64,000 nt of DNA, taken from Verrucomicrobiia bacterium. GTDB taxonomy: Bacteria; Verrucomicrobiota; Verrucomicrobiia; Limisphaerales; UBA1100. The stretch is taken from NCBI GenBank assembly GCA_014239365.1, contig JAAZZB010000084.1, positions 21,980 to 85,979 on the forward strand. Direction: 5' to 3'. Of the stretch, positions 49,867 to 59,670 are shown in pieces. Position 1 is the first letter of the stretch, and every line of letters starts with the position of its first letter. The notes beneath the pieces were generated by a model, which worked only from the letters and a program-made list of their open reading frames with translations, was not told where the DNA came from and ran no database searches. Made by a program: the position numbers and the translations under genes.

Positions 49867-52268
49867 AAGTCACTTACAATTGGCTCAAGGAATATGTCGA
49901 CTTCGAGTGGTCGGCGGAGGAACTCGCTGAGCGGATCACCATGCTTGGCGTGGAGGTCGAAGGCATGGAAGAAACGGGCGGTGCGTTTGATGGCATCGTG
50001 GTTGGGCAAGTCGTCACGCGTGACAAGCATCCCAACGCCGACAAATTGACGCTCTGCAAAGTGACCGATGGTAAAAGCGAACTTCAAATTGTTTGCGGTG
50101 CCACGAATTTTCAAGCGGGCGACAAAGTGGCTCTGGCGCAGGTCGGCACGTCGATGCCGGTGGAAGAGGGAGAGAAACCCTTCGTGCTCAAGGAAGGCAA
50201 AATCCGTGGCGAGCTGTCACAGGGGATGATGTGTTCCGGCCGCGAACTGAAACTCAACGACGACCACGAAGGCATTTTGATTTTGCCAGCCGACGCCCAA
50301 CTCGGCCAGCCTTACGCCGAGCACCTCGGCCGCGCGGGGAAGGATGTGGTTTTCGATTTGGAAGTGACGCCCAATCGCCCCGACCTCAACGGCGTCATCG
50401 GCCTCGCCCGCGAGATCGCTGCGTTAACGGGCAATCCGCTGAAGCGGCCAGAAATTTCCTTCAACGCTTCCGATCAAAAAGCGGATGACCTCGTCGCCGT
50501 TCAAATCAACGACCCCGATCTCTGCCCGCGCTACAATGCCCGTGTGGTTCGCGGTGTGAAAATTGGCCCGAGCCCCGATTGGCTCCGCGCGCGGCTGGAA
50601 AGCGTCGGCATCCGCCCCATCAGCAATGTGGTGGACGTCACCAATTTCGTGATGATGGAAACCGGCCAACCACTGCACGCGTTTGATTTGCATTTGCTCG
50701 CAACGGAAAATGACAAACCCACTGTGGTCGTGCGCCGCGCCACGAGTGGCGAAAAATTCACCACGCTCGATGAAGCTGAACACGAGCTGACCGCCGACAA
50801 CCTCCTCATTGCTGATCCCGAAAAAGGCATCGCGCTGGCCGGCGTGATGGGCGGGATGAACACGGAAATTAATGACACCACGCAGGACGTTCTTTTGGAG
50901 ACTGCGTATTTCAATCCGCAAAACATCCGCGCCACATCGAAGGCCACCAAATTGCAAACCGATGCGAGCTACCGTTTCGAGCGCGGTGCGGACATTGGCG
51001 TCACCGAATGGGCCAGCCAACGCGCCGCACAGTTAATCGCCGAAACCGCAGGCGGCACCGTGGCCGAAGGCGCTGTGGATGCGTTCCCGCAACAGCCCGA
51101 GCCAATCGAAATCACTTTACGCCACGCGCGCACCGATGCGTTGCTGGGCATCACCATTGAGCCCGCGAATGCGGTTTGCTATTTGGAAGGGCTTGGTTTG
51201 GAAACAGTTTCAAGCGATGACGATTCGGCAATTTTTCGCATTCCCGCGTGGCGGGTGGATTTGAAACGCGAGGTGGATTTGATCGAGGAAGTGTGCCGCG
51301 TGCACGGTGTGGATAAAATTCCGGCAACGCCGCCAATGGGTTGTCGTGGCGAAAATGAATTTGATGCTACGCACGATGCTATTGCTGAAACACGCGGCAT
51401 CCTCGCCGGACTTGGCCTCAACGAAGCGCAGGGCCAAACACTCATTAGCGGCACCGCTGCTCAGCTCGTCACCAGCGAAATTGTGGAATTGGAGTATCCG
51501 CTCTCCAGCGATATGAATGTTTTGCGGCCGAGTTTGTTGCCGGGCTTGCTGGATTCGCTTCGCAATAATTTAACACGCCAAAATCACGATGTGGCGTTGT
51601 TCGAAATCGGTCGTGTGTTTGCGCCCAATCAACCGGAACATCGCGCGGTCGCGCTGTTGCTCACCGGCCAACGCCACGCGGCATTCTGGCAAGGCGATGA
51701 TGCCAAGCTCGATGCGATGGATTTGAAGGGTGCGGTGGAAGCACTACTCGAAAACCTTGGCGTCTTTGGCGTGCAATACGAACGTCGCGCGGAAGCAACG
51801 GCGTTGTTCCTCGAATCGGCTGAATTGAAAATGGGCAAAAATGTCATCGGCCAAATGGGCCAATTGCTGCCGCCGCTCGGTAAACAATACGAAGCGCGCG
51901 ATGCGGTTTACCTTGCCGAGCTGGATCTCGACATTTTGCTCCAGCGACGCACCACCAACAAATCGTTCAAATCGCTGCCGCAATTCCCCGCGAGCGAACG
52001 CGACGTGGCGATGCTTGTGCTAGAGTCGGTGACGCATTCCGACGTGCTTGGCATCGTAAAAAAAGCTAAGCCCGCCAATCTTGTCGACACGAAACTTTTC
52101 GATGTCTTCCGCGGCAAGAACGTGCCCGACGGTCAAAAGAGTCTCGCCTATTCGTTCACCTATCGCAACGCGGAGAAAACCCTCACCGACAAAGAGGTTA
52201 ACAGCGCGCACGATTCTTTGGTGACCGCGCTCAAGGCTCAACTCGGTGCCACCATTCGCGACAACTAA
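49863..52268 (+). CDS. pheT: phenylalanyl-tRNA synthetase beta subunit
   Basis: MKVTYNWLKEYVDFEWSAEELAERITMLGVEVE; VTPNRPDLNGVIGLAREIAAL; ATGA overlap with the upstream PIN gene. Confidence 0.96.
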   Translation: MKVTYNWLKEYVDFEWSAEELAERITMLGVEVEGMEETGGAFDGIVVGQVVTRDKHPNADKLTLCKVTDGKSELQIVCGATNFQAGDKVALAQVGTSMPVEEGEKPFVLKEGKIRGELSQGMMCSGRELKLNDDHEGILILPADAQLGQPYAEHLGRAGKDVVFDLEVTPNRPDLNGVIGLAREIAALTGNPLKRPEISFNASDQKADDLVAVQINDPDLCPRYNARVVRGVKIGPSPDWLRARLESVGIRPISNVVDVTNFVMMETGQPLHAFDLHLLATENDKPTVVVRRATSGEKFTTLDEAEHELTADNLLIADPEKGIALAGVMGGMNTEINDTTQDVLLETAYFNPQNIRATSKATKLQTDASYRFERGADIGVTEWASQRAAQLIAETAGGTVAEGAVDAFPQQPEPIEITLRHARTDALLGITIEPANAVCYLEGLGLETVSSDDDSAIFRIPAWRVDLKREVDLIEEVCRVHGVDKIPATPPMGCRGENEFDATHDAIAETRGILAGLGLNEAQGQTLISGTAAQLVTSEIVELEYPLSSDMNVLRPSLLPGLLDSLRNNLTRQNHDVALFEIGRVFAPNQPEHRAVALLLTGQRHAAFWQGDDAKLDAMDLKGAVEALLENLGVFGVQYERRAEATALFLESAELKMGKNVIGQMGQLLPPLGKQYEARDAVYLAELDLDILLQRRTTNKSFKSLPQFPASERDVAMLVLESVTHSDVLGIVKKAKPANLVDTKLFDVFRGKNVPDGQKSLAYSFTYRNAEKTLTDKEVNSAHDSLVTALKAQLGATIRDN

Positions 52269-52346
52269 TTTCGCGCACTGTAAAATCCGCGCGGTTTTGT
52301 AATTGATTCCACTTGAGAAAATCTGGAAATAGGTTAAATTAGCTCT

Positions 52347-52964
52347 ATGGATACGTGGCAAATCATCTTGAGCGTCATGGCCGGTGTGGGCCTCAGTGCG
52401 GCGTGCGGTTTTCGCATTTTCATTCCGCCGCTTATCATCGCCATCGCCGCCAAGGCGGGGCACGTGAATCTCGGCACCGAATTTGCCTGGATGAGTTCCG
52501 ATGTCGCTCTCGTGGCGTTTGGCCTCGCGGCGGTGCTCGAAGTGGGTGCTTATTATATACCGTGGCTCGATAACGCATTGGACACCATCGCCGCTCCCGT
52601 GGCCGTGGTGGCCGGCACGCTTACTTCCGCCGCTGTGTTTGGAGATATGAGCCCGTGGTTGAAATGGACTTTGGCTGCCATCGCCGGCGGCGGTGCGGCG
52701 GGGGCAGTGCAGGTGACCACCACCGTGACGCGCGGTGCTTCCACCGCACTCACTGGCGGTTTAGGAAACTGGGTTGTTTCCACTCTCGAAGGCATTGGCG
52801 CAGTGGTAATGGCCGTGCTGGCCGTTGTAATCCCAATTTTGGTTTTCTCACTGTTCGTTCTCTTCGTCGGATTCCTCATCTGGAAAAACCCGGCCAAACT
52901 CTACCGCAACTGGCGCGCCCGCAAAGATCGCCTGCGCGAACCGCCTTTGCTTGCGGCTTCCTGA
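52347..52964 (+). CDS. DUF4126-like membrane protein
   Basis: LSVMAGVGLSAACGFRIFIPPLIIAIAAKAGHVNL...LEVGAYYIPWLDNALDTIAAPVAVVAGTL. Confidence 0.8.
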   Translation: MDTWQIILSVMAGVGLSAACGFRIFIPPLIIAIAAKAGHVNLGTEFAWMSSDVALVAFGLAAVLEVGAYYIPWLDNALDTIAAPVAVVAGTLTSAAVFGDMSPWLKWTLAAIAGGGAAGAVQVTTTVTRGASTALTGGLGNWVVSTLEGIGAVVMAVLAVVIPILVFSLFVLFVGFLIWKNPAKLYRNWRARKDRLREPPLLAAS

Positions 52965-52998
52965 TTGACCCCGCTGTGTTTTCCGTTAGCCTTGCGGG

Positions 52999-54273
52999 AT
53001 GAATGCGGCACGAATGATTGGCGCGCTGGCGCTTTGGGTTTCTTTTTTTCACGCGAAAGTTCACGCGGATAATTGGCCGGCTTGGCGCGGGCCTTTGGGC
53101 ACGGGGATTTGTGCGGAGAAAAATTTCCCCACGAAGTGGGCGGTGAACCAAAACACCAAGTGGCGCGTGCCGTTGCCGGAGCGCGGGAATTCGTCGCCGG
53201 TGGTTTGGGGGAATCAGGTTTTCATCACCCAAGCCATCGAGGCGCAGGGGTTGCGGCAGTTGATTTGTTTTGATCGGCGCACGGGTCGGCAATTGTGGAA
53301 GGCGGCGGTGGAATACAAAGTGAAGGAACCGACGCATCGGACGAATCCCTTTTGTTCCGCTTCGCCGGTGACCGATGGCAAGCACGTGATTGTGTCGCAT
53401 GCTTCAGCGGGATTGTTCTGTTACGACATGAAGGGCAAACAACTGTGGAGCCGCGATCTCGGCGTGCAACATCACGTGTGGGGCAACGCGGCGTCGCCGG
53501 TGATTCACGGCGATCTGTGCATCATGAATTTTGGCCCCGGCGAACGGACGTTTTTGATTGCCGTCAGTTTGAAAGACGGCTCCACCGTTTGGCAGCACAA
53601 TGAGCCGGGCGGCAGTTCAGGCATTCCGAAGGAAGGCGGTGCGCGCGGCAAATGGGTTGGCTCGTGGACTACGCCGATTTTGATGGACGCCAAAAGCGGG
53701 CCGCAGTTGCTGATGTGTTATCCCAACCGCGTGGCGGTGTTTGATCCCCTAAAGGGGCGCGAGCTGTGGAGTTGCGCGGGGCTCAATCCGCTGACCTACA
53801 CTTCGCCAATTTACGGGAACGGCATCGTGGTAGCGATGGGCGGCTTTCGCGGAACGGCGATGGGCGTGCGTATGGGCGGCAAAGGTGACGTGACCAAGAC
53901 GCATCAACTTTGGACGCGTCCGCGTGAAAAACAGCGCATCGGTTCCGGCGTAATGGTAAACGGCCACGTTTATATTTTGAACGAAGACGGCGTGGCGCAG
54001 TGCATCGAGGCGCGCAAAGGAAAAGTGGTGTGGGCCGAACGCCTGCGCGGCCCGGGTGGGAACGGAAAATCGTGGTCATCGATGGTGGCGGCGGGCGACA
54101 AGTTATACGCCATCAATCAATCGGGTGATGCGTTCATCCTGCGCGCGGCGCCGCGTTATCAGTTGTTGGCAGTGAATTCGTTGGGCGAAATGACGCAGTC
54201 GTCGATGGCATTTTCCAACGGCGAAATTTTCATTCGCACTTACAAAAGCCTATGGTGCATCAGCGGCAAGTAA
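52999..54273 (+). CDS. PQQ-like beta-propeller repeat protein
   Basis: NWPAWRGPLGTGI; NSSPVVWGNQVFITQAIEAQGLRQLICFDRRTGRQLWKA. Confidence 0.87.
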   Translation: MNAARMIGALALWVSFFHAKVHADNWPAWRGPLGTGICAEKNFPTKWAVNQNTKWRVPLPERGNSSPVVWGNQVFITQAIEAQGLRQLICFDRRTGRQLWKAAVEYKVKEPTHRTNPFCSASPVTDGKHVIVSHASAGLFCYDMKGKQLWSRDLGVQHHVWGNAASPVIHGDLCIMNFGPGERTFLIAVSLKDGSTVWQHNEPGGSSGIPKEGGARGKWVGSWTTPILMDAKSGPQLLMCYPNRVAVFDPLKGRELWSCAGLNPLTYTSPIYGNGIVVAMGGFRGTAMGVRMGGKGDVTKTHQLWTRPREKQRIGSGVMVNGHVYILNEDGVAQCIEARKGKVVWAERLRGPGGNGKSWSSMVAAGDKLYAINQSGDAFILRAAPRYQLLAVNSLGEMTQSSMAFSNGEIFIRTYKSLWCISGK

Positions 54274-54305
54274 CCCCGAGGCGGTTAGATTCGTAACCGC
54301 AAATA

Positions 54306-55646
54306 ATGATGAACATTCTCAAAACACTTTTGCTGGTTGCGATAACCGGCAATGTCGGAGCGGCAGAAAATTGGCCGCAGTTTCGCGGGCCCAATGCGAT
54401 GGGCGTGGCCGAACACGCGAGACTGCCGGATCTTTGGAGTCCCACGGAAAATGTGGTTTGGAAACAAGACGTGCCCGGGCGGGGTTGGTCTTCGCCGGTG
54501 GTGTGGGGCGAGCGGGTGTTTATTACCACGGTGGTTACCGAAGGCAAGGCGTGGGAAGCGCGCAAGGGATTGTACTTCGGCGGTGAACGGTTCAAGCCGC
54601 CCGCGGGTAAACATCATTGGAAAGTCATTTGCCTGAGCCTCAAGACCGGCAAAGTGGTTTGGGAAAAAACCGCGCACTCGGGTATCCCGCAAGGTAGCAT
54701 TCACATCAAAAACAGTTACGCCTCCGAGACGCCCATCACCGATGGCGAGCGCGTCTACGCCTACTTCGGCAATCAAGGGCTCTACTGCTACACCGTCGGC
54801 GGTAAGTTTTTGTGGAAAAAAGAATGGCCCGCGTACAAGACGCGTTTTGGTTGGGGGCTCGCGGCCTCGCCGGTATTGCATCAAGGGCGGTTGTACATTG
54901 TGAATGACAACGAGGAGGAATCGTTTCTGGTGGCGCTTGACGCGAAGACAGGAACTGAAGTTTGGAAAGTAAAACGCGAAGGCGAGAAGAGTAATTGGTC
55001 CACGCCATTCATTTGGGAAAATAAATTGCGCACGGAAATTATCACGCCGGGGTCGCGCAAAAATCGGGCGTACGATTTGGATGGCAAATTGCTGTATCAA
55101 TTCAGCGGCAATTCCTCCATCACCATTGCCACGCCGTACGCGAAATTTGGTTTATTGTATGTGACTTCCGGTTACGTGGGGGACCGCAGAAAGCCGGTGT
55201 TCGCTATCCGCCCCGGGGCCAAAGGCGACATTTCGCTCGAATCGGATGAGGACAGCAATGAACATGTTGCGTGGTGCCAGCGCCGCGCCGGGCCGTACAA
55301 TCCTTCCACGATCGTTTATGGCGACCTCATGTATGTGCTGTTGGATCGCGGGCTCGTCGCTTGTTACGAGGCGAAGACCGGCAAACACGTTTACGGGCCG
55401 GAGCGCGTTGTGCCGCGGGGCGGGGCGTTCACTAGTTCGCCTTGGGCGTACAACGGAAAAATCTTTTTTCTCGATGAAAGTGGTGTGGCTTATGTGCTGA
55501 AGGCCGGCCGTGAATTCAAACTGCTTCGCGCCAATCGGCTGAATCCCAAGGAAGATATGTGTATGGCCACTCCGGCTATCGTGGACGGCAAATTGCTCAT
55601 CCGCACGGACGCGCGAATTTATTGCTTCAGCAAATCTAAAAAGTAG
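54306..55646 (+). CDS. PQQ-like beta-propeller repeat protein, tandem paralogue
   Basis: NWPQFRGPNAMGVAEHARLPDLWSPTENVVWKQDVPGRGWSSPVVWGERVFITTVV. Confidence 0.87.
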   Translation: MMNILKTLLLVAITGNVGAAENWPQFRGPNAMGVAEHARLPDLWSPTENVVWKQDVPGRGWSSPVVWGERVFITTVVTEGKAWEARKGLYFGGERFKPPAGKHHWKVICLSLKTGKVVWEKTAHSGIPQGSIHIKNSYASETPITDGERVYAYFGNQGLYCYTVGGKFLWKKEWPAYKTRFGWGLAASPVLHQGRLYIVNDNEEESFLVALDAKTGTEVWKVKREGEKSNWSTPFIWENKLRTEIITPGSRKNRAYDLDGKLLYQFSGNSSITIATPYAKFGLLYVTSGYVGDRRKPVFAIRPGAKGDISLESDEDSNEHVAWCQRRAGPYNPSTIVYGDLMYVLLDRGLVACYEAKTGKHVYGPERVVPRGGAFTSSPWAYNGKIFFLDESGVAYVLKAGREFKLLRANRLNPKEDMCMATPAIVDGKLLIRTDARIYCFSKSKK

Positions 55647-55654
55647 GCGCAGGA

Positions 55655-56242
55655 TTATTCCTTGAGCACCATATCAATGCACATCACTGCGGCGAGGATG
55701 AGTTGGCGGGCTACGCTTTCGGCGGGGACGTTTGCAGAAATTTCCAAAACGTAATTATCCGCGCTGGTAAACATTTCTTTGCCGAGGCCGGCCCATTTTT
55801 TGGTGACATGCGCCAGCTCGACTTCGCCAGAGAGAAACCGAAAATCCCAGCCGGTCCATTTCCCTTTGAGTTCGCACACCGGTTGTTCGTTGGCGTCCAA
55901 AACAGTGAACGCGCCGCCGAATGAAAATAACTTCTGTTTAAACCCACCGATGTATTGATTGTTAGCATCAAAGACTTCCACTTTTGACAGGAAGAGGGAG
56001 CCGCCACGTTTCACTCGCACAACCTGTTGCCCATCAGGTGTGCGGATGAGGACATCAAAGGGAGTCATTCGTTTGAAATCCGTAAACCGAAGCAGCTTGG
56101 TGAATCCGCCGAGATTTTCTTCGCGGCATTCCATAATAATCTGGCCGGTGGCGGGATCGTGGATGTCGTAATTGTTGGCGGCCTTGAAGATGCCGGTGTG
56201 TTCTTTTACAAAGAAAATATTGTGGGATAGGATTTCGTTCAT
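55655..56242 (-). CDS. scramblase/LURP-one-like protein
   Basis: Start set at MNEILSHNIFFVKEHTGIF; GGFKQKLFSFGGAFTVLDANEQPVCELKGKWTGWDFRF. Confidence 0.6.
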   Translation of the reverse strand: MNEILSHNIFFVKEHTGIFKAANNYDIHDPATGQIIMECREENLGGFTKLLRFTDFKRMTPFDVLIRTPDGQQVVRVKRGGSLFLSKVEVFDANNQYIGGFKQKLFSFGGAFTVLDANEQPVCELKGKWTGWDFRFLSGEVELAHVTKKWAGLGKEMFTSADNYVLEISANVPAESVARQLILAAVMCIDMVLKE

Positions 56243-56392
56243 CGTTGGATTTTTCGCATGGTTGGGCGCTGGTGGGTTGAGGCTAGTTATTGGACGGAAA
56301 TCAGTCAAGTTTCGGACGAGGGTTTTGCGTTGTGTGATTGAATAAAAACAAGGAAACTCAACTCTCATTCAGAGCCACCCGCAAAAATCCGA

Positions 56393-58306
56393 TTGATGAA
56401 AAAAACCTCCCTTGCACCTCGAATCGCAGCGATTGCGCTGTGCATTTTTCAACTGGCCATCCTCCAAGCCGCTTCGGCCGCATTGTTTAAGACGGAGGGC
56501 GACCGAATGTTTGCCGCGTATTTCAAACATCAAACCGATCAGCTCGCGGCCAAGTCGCTTTCAGAAATCAAAACGATTGAAGACTGGAAGTCGCGCAAGG
56601 ATCAATACCGTCGGCAAATGCACGAGATGCTCGGGTTGGATCCATTCCCAAAACGCACGGCGTTAAAGGCAACGGTCACGGGGAAATTGCAACACGCGGA
56701 GTTTGAAGTTTGGAAAGTGCATTTTCAATCGAAGCCGGGGCTGTACGTCACTGCGAATCTGTATGTGCCCAAGGGCATCAAGAAACCGGCTCCCACAATT
56801 CTTTATGTGTGCGGCCACGGGCGTGTGAAAAAAGACGGCGTGAGTTTTGGCAACAAAGTGCATTATCAGCACCACGGAGTTTGGTTCGCGCGCAATGGTT
56901 ATGTGTGCCTTGTCATCGACACGCTGCAATTGGGTGAAATTGAAGGCATCCATCACGGCACTTATCATCACGATATGTGGTGGTGGAACTCGCGCGGCTA
57001 TTCATCCGCCGCAGTGGAAGCATGGAACTGCATTCGCGCGCTGGATTATTTGGAGACGTTGAAGTTCGTGGACAAGAATCGCTTTGGGGTCACCGGTCGC
57101 AGCGGCGGCGGGGCGTATAGTTGGTGGATTTCCGTGCTCGACGAACGCATCAAAGCTTCCGCGCCGGTGGCCGGCATTGCGGATTTGAAAAACCACGTGT
57201 ACGCCGGTTTCCCGAACAGCGGCCGCCTCGCGCACGGAGTGGTGGAAGGGCATTGCGATTGTATGTTTCACGTGAACACGTACCGCTGGGATTTCGGCCA
57301 AGTCGCCGCGCTTGTTGCGCCTCGGCCTTTGCTGATTCTCAATACGGACGATGATCGCATCTTTCCGCTCGATGGCGTCACGCGCGTGTTCAATGGTGCC
57401 CGCAAAATTTATGACCTCCACGGCGCGCGCGACAAGCTCGGCCTCGTTATCATCCCCGGCGGCCACAAGGATACGCAACCGCTGCGCGTGCCCGCCTTCA
57501 ATTGGTTCAATCGCCATCTCAAAGGCAAGGAAACGCCCATCACTCTCACCGCCGAAAAACTTTTTGAACCGGAACAGTTGCGAGTTTTCAAGAAACTCCC
57601 CGCCGATGAGATCAACACAAAGATTCAGGAAAGTTTCACGCAATTAGCACCTGCAAAACAAAAAGTCGGCAAAGACACCATCGCGCTACTGCGGAAGAAA
57701 ACCTTCGGCGGTTGGCCTGAAAAGGATGTGCCGTTGAATGTGAAACAGGATGTGTTCTTCGAAGACTGCGGGTTTGTCGTTGAGAAATATAAATTTGATA
57801 GTCAGGGAAAAATCCGGTTGAGTGTTTTTCTGAGTTATCTGAAGGGGCAAAAGAAACCCGAAAAAATTGTGTTGGAGGTGGCCGATGGGGAATGGGATTG
57901 GAAGCAGGAGGAAGAGCCCAAAGAGGGTGTGCTTTATGTGACGTTCGCTCCGCGTGGCGCGGGCGAAACGGCGTTGAGCGATGACAAAACCCATCGCACC
58001 CAAACTCGCCGACGGTTTATGTTGCTCGGCCAAACGCTCGCCGGAATGCAAGTGTGGGATGTGCGGCGCTGCGTGCAAATGCTGCGCGAACTGGGCTACG
58101 ATTGCCCCGTTACTTTAAGCGGCGAAGGGGATGCCGCGAGCCTTGTTTCGCTGGCCGCGCTATATGAAAAAGTTGAAACGGTGCGGGTGAAAAATTATCC
58201 AAAAGATGACAAATCCCAGCCGGATTATTTGAACATCTCGCGCATCGTGACCCCCGCGCAAGTGCTTGACCTCGTGCGGCAGCGTTCCAAAGTGGTTAAC
58301 CGGTAA
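56393..58306 (+). CDS. alpha/beta hydrolase (acetyl xylan esterase-like), exported
   Basis: PTILYVCGHGRVKKDG; Ser nucleophile GVTGRSGGGAYSWW; PLLILNTDDDRIFPLDG. Confidence 0.82.
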   Translation: MMKKTSLAPRIAAIALCIFQLAILQAASAALFKTEGDRMFAAYFKHQTDQLAAKSLSEIKTIEDWKSRKDQYRRQMHEMLGLDPFPKRTALKATVTGKLQHAEFEVWKVHFQSKPGLYVTANLYVPKGIKKPAPTILYVCGHGRVKKDGVSFGNKVHYQHHGVWFARNGYVCLVIDTLQLGEIEGIHHGTYHHDMWWWNSRGYSSAAVEAWNCIRALDYLETLKFVDKNRFGVTGRSGGGAYSWWISVLDERIKASAPVAGIADLKNHVYAGFPNSGRLAHGVVEGHCDCMFHVNTYRWDFGQVAALVAPRPLLILNTDDDRIFPLDGVTRVFNGARKIYDLHGARDKLGLVIIPGGHKDTQPLRVPAFNWFNRHLKGKETPITLTAEKLFEPEQLRVFKKLPADEINTKIQESFTQLAPAKQKVGKDTIALLRKKTFGGWPEKDVPLNVKQDVFFEDCGFVVEKYKFDSQGKIRLSVFLSYLKGQKKPEKIVLEVADGEWDWKQEEEPKEGVLYVTFAPRGAGETALSDDKTHRTQTRRRFMLLGQTLAGMQVWDVRRCVQMLRELGYDCPVTLSGEGDAASLVSLAALYEKVETVRVKNYPKDDKSQPDYLNISRIVTPAQVLDLVRQRSKVVNR

Positions 58307-58318
58307 CCGCGAAACCAC

Positions 58319-59557
58319 TTACCATTTCAATTTCCCAATCCGCTCCGCAACTTCCTCGGCATTGGCGCGGCTGTTGAAGGCGCTGATGCGGAAGTAGCCT
58401 TCGCCTGCATTGCCAAAGCCCGCGCCGGGGGTGATGACCACGGCGGCTTCGTTGAGGACGCGATCGAAGAGATCCCAGCTTGGGGTGCCATTGGGGGTCT
58501 TGAGCCAAATGTACGGGGCGTTGGTGCCGCCGAACACTTCGAGGCCCGCAGCGATGGCGGCTTCGCGCAAAATTTTGGCGTTGCCCATGTAGTGCGTGAT
58601 GAGTTTCTGCACTTGGGTTTTGCCCGCATCGCTGTACACGGCAGCGGCGGCTTTTTGGATGGGATAGCTTGTGCCGTTAAATTTAGTGGCGGTGCGCCGT
58701 GACCATAATGCGTGGAGGCTGTGCGCGTTGCCTTCGGCGTCGGTGCCGGTGAGTTCTTTGGGGATCACAGTGAAGGCGCAGCGAGTGCCGGTGAAGCCTG
58801 CGTTTTTGGAGAAGCTGCGAAACTCAATGGCGCAGTCGCGCGCGCCGTCGATTTCATAAATCGAATGCGGGATGTCGGCGTCTTGGATGAATGCTTCGTA
58901 GGCGGCATCGTATAAAATGAGTGCGTCGTTTTCCTTCGCGTACGCCACCCAAGCGGCGAGTTGCTCGCGCGTGGCGGTGGCGCCGGTGGGGTTGTTGGGG
59001 TAGCACAGATAAATGATGTCCGCTTTTTCATCGGGGGTGGCGGGTACAAAATTATTCTCTGCGGTGCACGGGAGATAAATGATTTTGCCGTATTGGCCTG
59101 CGTCATCGGCGGCATCGGTGTGGCCGGCCATCACGTTGGTGTCGAGGTACACGGGATACACGGGATCAGTGATGGCGATGCGGTTTTGGTGGCCGAGAAT
59201 GTCGAGGATGTTCGCGGTGTCGCACTTGGCGCCGTCGGACACAAAAATTTCATCGGCGGTTACATTGACACCGCGCGCTTGAAAGTCGTTTTCGGAAATC
59301 GCCTCGCGGAGAAATTCATAGCCGTGCTCCGGGCCGTAACCTTTGAAAGTTACCCGATCGGCCATTTCGTCCACGGCGGCGTGCAGTGCCTCGGTGCAAG
59401 CCAATGGCAGCGCTTCGGTCACATCGCCAATGCCGCAGCGGATAAGCCGCGCGGCGGCCACGGGATTGGTCTCGGTAAATTCCTTCACGCGGCGGCTAAT
59501 CTCAGGGAAGAGATAGCCCGCCTGCAGTTTCAAATAATTTTCGTTAATGAATGCCAT
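58319..59557 (-). CDS. dapL: LL-diaminopimelate aminotransferase
   Basis: [75 protein letters not shown]. Confidence 0.95.
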   Translation of the reverse strand: MAFINENYLKLQAGYLFPEISRRVKEFTETNPVAAARLIRCGIGDVTEALPLACTEALHAAVDEMADRVTFKGYGPEHGYEFLREAISENDFQARGVNVTADEIFVSDGAKCDTANILDILGHQNRIAITDPVYPVYLDTNVMAGHTDAADDAGQYGKIIYLPCTAENNFVPATPDEKADIIYLCYPNNPTGATATREQLAAWVAYAKENDALILYDAAYEAFIQDADIPHSIYEIDGARDCAIEFRSFSKNAGFTGTRCAFTVIPKELTGTDAEGNAHSLHALWSRRTATKFNGTSYPIQKAAAAVYSDAGKTQVQKLITHYMGNAKILREAAIAAGLEVFGGTNAPYIWLKTPNGTPSWDLFDRVLNEAAVVITPGAGFGNAGEGYFRISAFNSRANAEEVAERIGKLKW

Positions 59558-59605
59558 CGGAAGCGCGGACGTTAGCGGAAGCGGGCGGGCGAATCAAGTG
59601 GTTCC

Positions 59606-59668
59606 CTCTGTGCTCCCTGTGCCTCTGTGATTAGAATTATTTACCACAGAGGCACAGAGAGCACAGAG
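59606..59668. repeat. long hairpin-forming inverted repeat (ctctgtgctccctgtgcctctgtg ... ccacagaggcacagagagcacagag)
   Basis: Near-perfect arms read directly. Confidence 0.75.
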
Positions 59669-59670
59669 AA

